Assembly (NCBI GenBank): GCA_030248065.1
Contig: JASAMV010006792.1
Coordinates: 1 to 64,000 of the forward strand
Reading direction: 5' to 3'
DNA from: Rhynchonema sp. JSB1_4
Lineage: Eukaryota > Nematoda > Chromadorea > Monhysterida > Xyalidae
DNA: 64,000 nucleotides
The notes beneath the pieces are model-generated. The model had not been told where the DNA came from, ran no database searches, and was given only the letters and a program-made list of their open reading frames with translations. The translations under genes were made by a program, and so were the position numbers. Of this stretch, positions 58,229 through 64,000 are shown one piece after another; position 1 is the stretch's first letter, and every line of letters starts with the position of its first letter.

Positions 58229-58781
58229 GATTGTTTATATACTTCGATTGAAACATCAAAGGGACGCATTCTTGGTGAGGTGATGAATGAAAATTTCAAA
58301 AAAAACGCGGTACCATTTGCTTCGACGTTGGAATATCATTCCGTTTCCAAGTGCTGCATTGTTGCATTACTCCACTTTGTAAATGCATCTGCACACCAAA
58401 ATGTGCCCGCAAATCTGCACGCGTGTGAATTATACACACCTTGGCAGATAGTCGAGTAGGAACTGTTTTTCCACATAAAGCTTTATTTCCTTTGACGCCA
58501 ACAAGTGTGTGTTGAACAAATTGACGTGCATAGCACACCATGCTGAATGCATTGTTGGCAAGCGTTTTGCAAAATTTTTCACAGACATTCAATCTTTTGC
58601 ACTTGCCCCTTTATGACGTCTTTCATTTGTGTCCTTTGAATTCTGTCAAGCGCTATCTATTGTAATCGGATCAGATTTGTCTTGTTTTCAATTACGCTAC
58701 TGAAAGCAGTCAGATAAGCCAGACAGCATCCGATGCGTCTGCAAAGTTGGATATCGTCTTTACGGGTGGACATACGGTAGG

Positions 58782-58944
58782 CTAAATTCGGAATCCGGAA
58801 TCCGGAACACGGAGATAATCTAGCTACAAGGGTTAATCATAAACTAGACTAGTTTGAAATATTTTCGGAGTCCGTGCACAGAATTTTGTGCTCAAAAAAT
58901 CCGGAACCCAAGATATTTCAGGATTCCGGTTTCCGAACCTAACC
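58782..58944. repeat. Diverged CCGGAA palindromic repeat
   Basis: Begins GGCTAAATTCGGAATCCGGA and ends AGGATTCCGGTTTCCGAACC in inverted order. Same family as the pair at 35004-35366. Confidence 0.65.
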
Positions 58945-59817
58945 TAAAACCCGCCCAGCTGTTTTGGTCAGATTTATTTCAACTAATCAGGTGCCTTAGC
59001 TCTATATGACCAGCTAACGTTTCGCACTCCAAAAGATTTGTGTGGTGTTCAGCTTGAATTTTTGTATTTCCTTGCTTCATATTGAAATTAACGCACACTT
59101 TAGTTCGATAAAATACACATTGTAAGCATCTTGGAATAATTGATCTGTATGATTCCTTTTATCCAAGGAAATATAATATCGCCATGACGGTGATGTGCAA
59201 TTACAGTGTATGTACTCGTTGTATACAGTTTGTCCCAATTAATTACACTGAGGACTTATTCGGAAGTTCTTAAAAGCAGTTTGATATAAATCTCAACATA
59301 GAAGCATGTCCCAAATAAGCCGAACTGGGGGCTGTAAATCGAACATAATCGCATAATCTTTTAGGATTTTATCTCATAATAGTGTACTTGTTCAGAAATA
59401 TTCGTTATACAACGTTGTGGAGCACTTGATCGCAAGATATCGTGTTGGAAAACAATTCCTGAGTGCTGGCAGACAAAAAGAAAATCACAAATCGAAATGC
59501 TTCCTAGTTTCATGGGCACAATTGGCATCATTTTGTTGCAAACTCTGTTTTTGAAGTTATTCGTGACTGACAGCACATTCAAGTCAGAATTGAAAAGGTC
59601 TATCGCCAAAGACTGTTAAGATGAAAACACACAATACAGCGCGTGCAGAAAATGCGAAAATGAATACAATTGCGGAACCAAGTGTAGAATCCGGTCATTT
59701 TGCGTTGTCAATTTTGTGCTTGATCCAGCTCACAAAGTGATCCACCTGGAAAAGCAAGGTTATATCTGGAAATGCAACAGTGATGTGGAATAAGGTGCTT
59801 CTAAAACAGGAAGGCGT

Positions 59818-60440
59818 ATGTATGTCTGTCTGTCTGTGGCCCCCTCCCTCTCTTTTCACTCTCCTCTCTATCCCTTCCCTCCCTCCTTTTTCTTTCCTTT
59901 CCCCTTCCTTCCCTTTTCTCTTCTCTTTCCTTCTCTTTCCAATTTTCACTCTCCTCTCTTTCCCTTCCTTCCCTCCTTTTTTCTTTCCTTTCCCCTTCCC
60001 TCCCTTTTCTATTCTCTTTCCTTCTTTTTTCCAATTCCCCTTTTCCCCCTTCTTGACCTCCCCTCCTCTTTTTTCTTCCGTCCTTCTCAGGCCAGTCTCC
60101 TCTCTTTCCCTTCCCTCCCACCTTTCTCAAGCCCATTTTCCACTCTCCCCCTCCTATTTTTAACTCCGTTTCCCCCCTTCCTTCCCTTTTCTCTTCTCTT
60201 TCCTTCTTTTTTCCAATTCCCTTTTCCCCTTCTTGACCTCCCCTCCTCTTTCCCTTCCCTCCCACCTTTCCCACCTTTCTCAAGCCCATTTTCCACTCTC
60301 CCCCTCCTATTTTTAACTCCGTTTCCCCTTTGTTATCTTCCGTTTCTTTTCCACCACGCTTCACTCTTTTTTTTTCCTTTACTCCTCTTCTTCTTTTAAC
60401 CCTCTTTTTCCTTCCATCGTTTTGCTTTCCATCCATTTCG
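59818..60440. repeat. Long polypyrimidine tract with internal duplications
   Basis: About 620 bases almost wholly C and T on the plus strand. Larger blocks are duplicated: CTTGACCTCCCCTCCTCTTT occurs at about 60052 and 60232 (and again near 60493), and the block with CAAGCCCATTTTCCACTCTC occurs twice. The long reading frames on either strand here are by-products of the composition. Confidence 0.9.
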
Positions 60441-60800
60441 CTTTTCATTTTCTCACTGATTTGATTTCAATGAACTGAGATTATTTTCAACTTCTTGACC
60501 TCCCCTCCTCTTTTTTCTTCCGTCCTTCTCAGGCCAGGCACGGCACGGGCGCGGCGCTGTAGCCGGGCCGTAGGCACGGGTCCCGTCTAGTATCTATGAA
60601 AGCGAATGCTGATCTGTCCCTCGTATGTTTTTTTAGCCGCCAGATCGTGGCCCCGCACAAATTCCGGTTTTGAAATTCAAGGAACTATACCTATGTAGCT
60701 TCAATTCAATTCCAGCTGCACAGTTATACACTAAACGTTAGGGTTAAGATGGCACAAATGACTAGGCGTCGAGCAGTTATGCTCATCATGTGTTGCAAAA

Positions 60801-63800
60801 TCATTTCTCAAGCCTAAATGTGACATGAAAACAGCGCACGTTGGTGAAAAACGTGGTTCCACGCGCATGGGCGCAATCAGCGCGCACGCCCTTGGGAAAT
60901 GCGCTATGAGAGGTCAATCCTTGCAGAAACCAAACGTCGTCTTTTGAGCACACCACCGGTCCGCCGGAGTCACCCTGGGTAGAATATAGAAATTAGACAT
61001 TTTGACGGCGTCGTTCGCTGGGGATGATCCTGGATTTAATGTGACGCCAATCTCTATATACTTCCTCTGCGCAGACTGAGTAAAGGTGGCGCACAGGTGC
61101 CACGGTTTTTATAGTGCCCTAAACCCCGCCCGAATAGAGCCCTTGTAGTTTCCGAGACCCCCTCCTGCCAATTCATAGTTGGAACTGGCTTGCCAACCCT
61201 AGCGAGACCATAACTTCAAAGACTAAACTGACATTACATTTCGTGTGTTGTACAGGTACCTACGCTCCAGTTAAGATATTTCTCCGCATTCGGGCTCATT
61301 TTTTCTCTATTTCTCTTGCCCTATTTCTACACAGTACAAAAGTGATATATTTTTACAACTTCACTTTTATTTGGCTGGAATATGATCCCGATTAGAATGC
61401 CGGGTCGTGTCGTGATCGCGATAAGGCTTTCAATAATGGGGATCATCGGAAGTTCGTGTCGGGTTCATTCCTGTTCAAGCGCTGCTGCCCAGAGAACCAA
61501 CCCGACAAACGTCCGCCAACGGCTGGCCATGTCGAACCGAGCAGAACTTGCTGTTGCGCAGCGCGTCTTGCAACGGTCGGGACGCATTCGGATAGCCGAG
61601 TTTGAGGCCGGACTTCGAATTCGCCAATGCCGCAAAACAATGCTCGGTGTCGGCTACCGTCAGCATCGCTTGCTTCAGTGGGCCGTGGTAGGCTGCTGTA
61701 AAAGGTTCGTTTCAAGTGTCGTTCGTCGTATAGAACTTTTTATGTCTGTCAGGTGCAATTTTCTGTCGACATTTTTATTTATCTAACCGATTTCCCTGCG
61801 GCTTGCAGCGGTAGAATTGATACATGGAAAGTATTTTGGTTATTTTAGTTCATAATTCGAACCAAGTCCCCCTCCCCCCTCCCGAGCCGACGAACGGTAG
61901 CGAGTTGGTTCGAAAGAACGTTCTTTATATGTCCATCTCTCAAGACACCGAAGACTACAGTATTTCCTAAGCCCCTCTCAGTGCATGGCTGAAAAAATAG
62001 AAGCCCCCGCCCCCTGGGCGTCACACTCATATTTCATTGCCAATCAGTGGTTAATAAAAAAATATTTTATTCAAACCCCATTTTTTTTAAAAAAAATTTT
62101 TTTAATTTAAAAAAAATTTTTATTCCAGCCAAAATCTGCCCAACACGATAAAAAAATGAGCACTCCAGCACAAAATAGGGGTATTTTTGTTACATAATGT
62201 GTTCTAAGTGCATACAAAGCACAAGCGATACGAAAACCATGCTATCCAATGGTCGATAAGTACCAACCATAGTCAGGTACACACCCGTACCGTTCCCCAG
62301 GTGGGCTTTCTGATATTCGGGATGGGAATTTTGGGTGAAATTATGACGTCTAGGTACGCGACCAATGCAAATAAGCTGCACATAGTGTGAAATTAGAGTG
62401 GATACAAAATAGAATCACTCCTTTCGGGTCTGGGGCATGGATAAATAAATGCCCACCCATTCACATGTACGTGTGTAGTCATATGAGAGGCCCTGCGAGT
62501 GTGTGCACTATGTCCAGATGCCACAAAACAACGATTACGGCACCCAATACACCCATGGTAGGGTTAGGCGATGTCAACAGTAGCAATTTTTATGCAAAAA
62601 AATAGCACTTTTAGAGCAAAAAATGGAGAAATTTCCGAATTTTGAAATAATAAAAAAAAATTTTTTAACTTTCTGGAGGAATTTTTTTTAATAAAAATTA
62701 AAAAAAAAAAAACACTGTTGCCAACGCTCGTTTTTAGCAATATGTTCACTGATTGTAATTTTAGTTTGTTTTAGAACATTTCTTACTTGGTCAACAAAAC
62801 ACTTTTTCCTGCATTATTTTTCAGATTTTAGCCTGCTTGTCATTCTAAATAACGAGGTTTTCAATCTCACACAAGAAATAGATGCCCCGGTCGCAATAGA
62901 AGCCCCCTCTAATAAAAGCACCCTCAGAACCACGGTTGAAAAAATAGAAGCCCAGAGCTTCTACTGGAGGAAATACGTTAATCCGGTAACCCGACAATTT
63001 TCAAAATGTCGCAAAATATGAAAATGCGGCGCAAACAACCACCAACATTGATTCTCGGTCATTCCCCAGCCAGTGGTGAAACAGTGCGCGCCGATGGGCA
63101 GCTCGGCGGGCAGGCAAACGGGTTGAACGTGTGCGTTGAATTGGATCGCATCATCGAACACGAGAACTGCAACCTTGAACTGGCACATATACTTAAACAG
63201 GTGGAAACAATTTGTGTCAACGAAATCAAACTTGGTGATCGGCCCGGTCTTGGGCCTTGATGAGGCGACTAGTTTCGACCAGCGTAAAGGTTGTGACCAG
63301 ATCCGAAATAACAACTTTTAGCCTGGTCGAAATTTGTGGCATCAGCAACCCTCGGAATATCTTCAATGCAACAAAAATTCACGTGATCAGGGCATCACCG
63401 ACTTATCACCAGGCTCGATTTCGCCCTGTATATGTTTCAAGGCACAGCTTTGTGAGTCAAACCAGGAGATGGCTTTGGTCGATGCCTTGCCTTGTGCCTG
63501 GTTTGAGAGATTGCGTATCAAATACTTTTACAAATACTTTTTCGTCCACTGAAAGCTACATACAGTATGTAGACCATTCTCGCACTCCTGGGCTTATTAC
63601 GACCCCCAAGTGGTCGGCCAAACATAGTGGCATAGGATTGTTACTTACAATGCGTCCCACCATAAGGATAAACCACCCCCAACAACAGCAGCAACAACGT
63701 ACGTGCGATGTCGCCAATCATGTGTATGGTGTTGAAGTCTTCACTGATAATGATCTTTGATGGATGGTACACGGTGGCGTTGTAATTGTCCGGATTACGT

Positions 63801-64000
63801 CGGCCTTCGGCACTGACGCGTGCCGAATCGTGCATGCCTACGAACACGTCGATCAATTGCGGCACCAACGATTCATTCAGATAGAACTGCCACTCGGTAC
63901 TGGAACAGAAACCACGCTGGCATGGCGTAGGAAGATTGCGATTCCGCTTCCCCTTCAGTATCACTACATCGGCATGCAATGCGGAAACATGGACCAATAT
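60801..64000 (-). CDS. Trypsin-like serine protease (S1 family), 3' part, 4 exons visible
   Basis: Exons, high to low: 63703 to beyond 64000, 63047-63166, 61502-61695, 60801-60974, joined in phase (1, 1, 0). The protein reads HMIGDIALLVFDDAIQ, with the catalytic Asp, across the first junction, then HVQPVCLPAELP and FTTGWGMTENQ, then AYHGPLKQAMLTV, then ADVCRGDSGGPVVC with the catalytic Ser, and ends TTFFTNVRCFHVTFRLEK. The residue six before the Ser is Asp, the trypsin-type specificity position. Two donors are gttggt. A possible His region, VSALHAD, sits at the window edge, but it lacks the usual Cys after His and is 88 residues from the Asp, about twice the normal distance. It may therefore not be the real active-site His. 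The signal peptide and activation site would lie to the right of the window. Confidence 0.88.
61840..62960. repeat. Scattered AATAGAAGCCCC-type words and A/T palindromes in protease intron 2
   Basis: AATAGAAGCCCC occurs near 61996 and 62898, AATAGAAGCCC near 62943, with A/T palindromic runs at 62078-62130 and 62645-62712. Related AATAGAGCCCC words are at 57240, 61130 and at the margins of the 39.9-44 kb cluster. This may be another tagged element family; no borders or target duplications were resolved. Confidence 0.4.

Larger units (their letters stand above)
58229..60800. other. Spacer between PMP3 and serine protease 3' ends
   Basis: The two genes converge. It contains a diverged CCGGAA palindrome (58782-58944), a pyrimidine tract (59818-60440) and, near 60535-60590, a GC-rich stretch with GGCACGGGCGCGGCGC and GCACGGGTCCCGTC that may be the end of a retroposon. 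No coding exon seen. Confidence 0.6.

Noticed and set aside
59801..60448. 215-codon Lys/Glu/Gly-rich and 193-codon Ser/Phe/Pro-rich open frames
   Set aside because: Both are translations of a polypyrimidine tract that lacks stop codons because of its composition.

Overview
The window is nuclear DNA of an invertebrate animal. Every gene is split by spliceosomal introns with GT-AG borders and short TTTTCAG-like acceptors. A nematode is my best guess: the acceptors look nematode-like, there is a small PMP3/UPF0057 membrane protein, and there is a globin with long extra N- and C-terminal regions. A flatworm or another small invertebrate is not excluded. All exon models were read by eye from reading frame, splice phase and remembered family patterns; nothing was aligned by computer.

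Layout: (1) 1128-22449, plus strand: 3' part of a filamin gene, 40 exons, 2880 residues in frame, with about 22 Ig-like filamin repeats, a 455-residue low-complexity insert in one exon and a proline/glycine-rich C-terminus. (2) 23659-44105, minus strand, tail to tail with filamin: a WDHD1/AND-1/Ctf4 homologue, 22 exons, N-terminal WD40 repeats to a C-terminal HMG-like box. (3) 44106-49964: repeat-bearing spacer between the divergent WDHD1 and globin genes. (4) 49965-53458, plus: a 433-residue globin-domain protein in 7 exons. (5) 57667-58228, plus: a 73-residue PMP3/UPF0057 protein in 2 exons. (6) 60801 to the right edge, minus: 3' part of a trypsin-like serine protease. The genes are unrelated housekeeping or cell-structure genes and do not form a pathway.

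Introns and spacers are full of non-autonomous DNA transposons, several with exact target-site duplications: three CAGGGTTGG-ended hAT-like elements (8-bp duplications), at least six CAGTG-ended hAT-like elements, several nested inside one another in WDHD1 intron 1, one 1.47-kb Mutator-like fold-back element (10-bp duplication), one TTAA-flanked element, and several small fold-back families.

Two patterns stand out. First, the CAGTG-ended elements appear to share a scaffold, but each carries its own short tag sequence repeated several times at equivalent positions, as if subterminal transposase-binding sites had been swapped wholesale. Second, the decamer TGATGTTTCA / TGAAACATCA occurs 22 times exactly (about 0.1-0.2 expected), and all copies lie in or just beside the filamin, WDHD1, globin and PMP3 genes. 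Its core resembles the nematode 21U-RNA (piRNA) promoter core CTGTTTCA.
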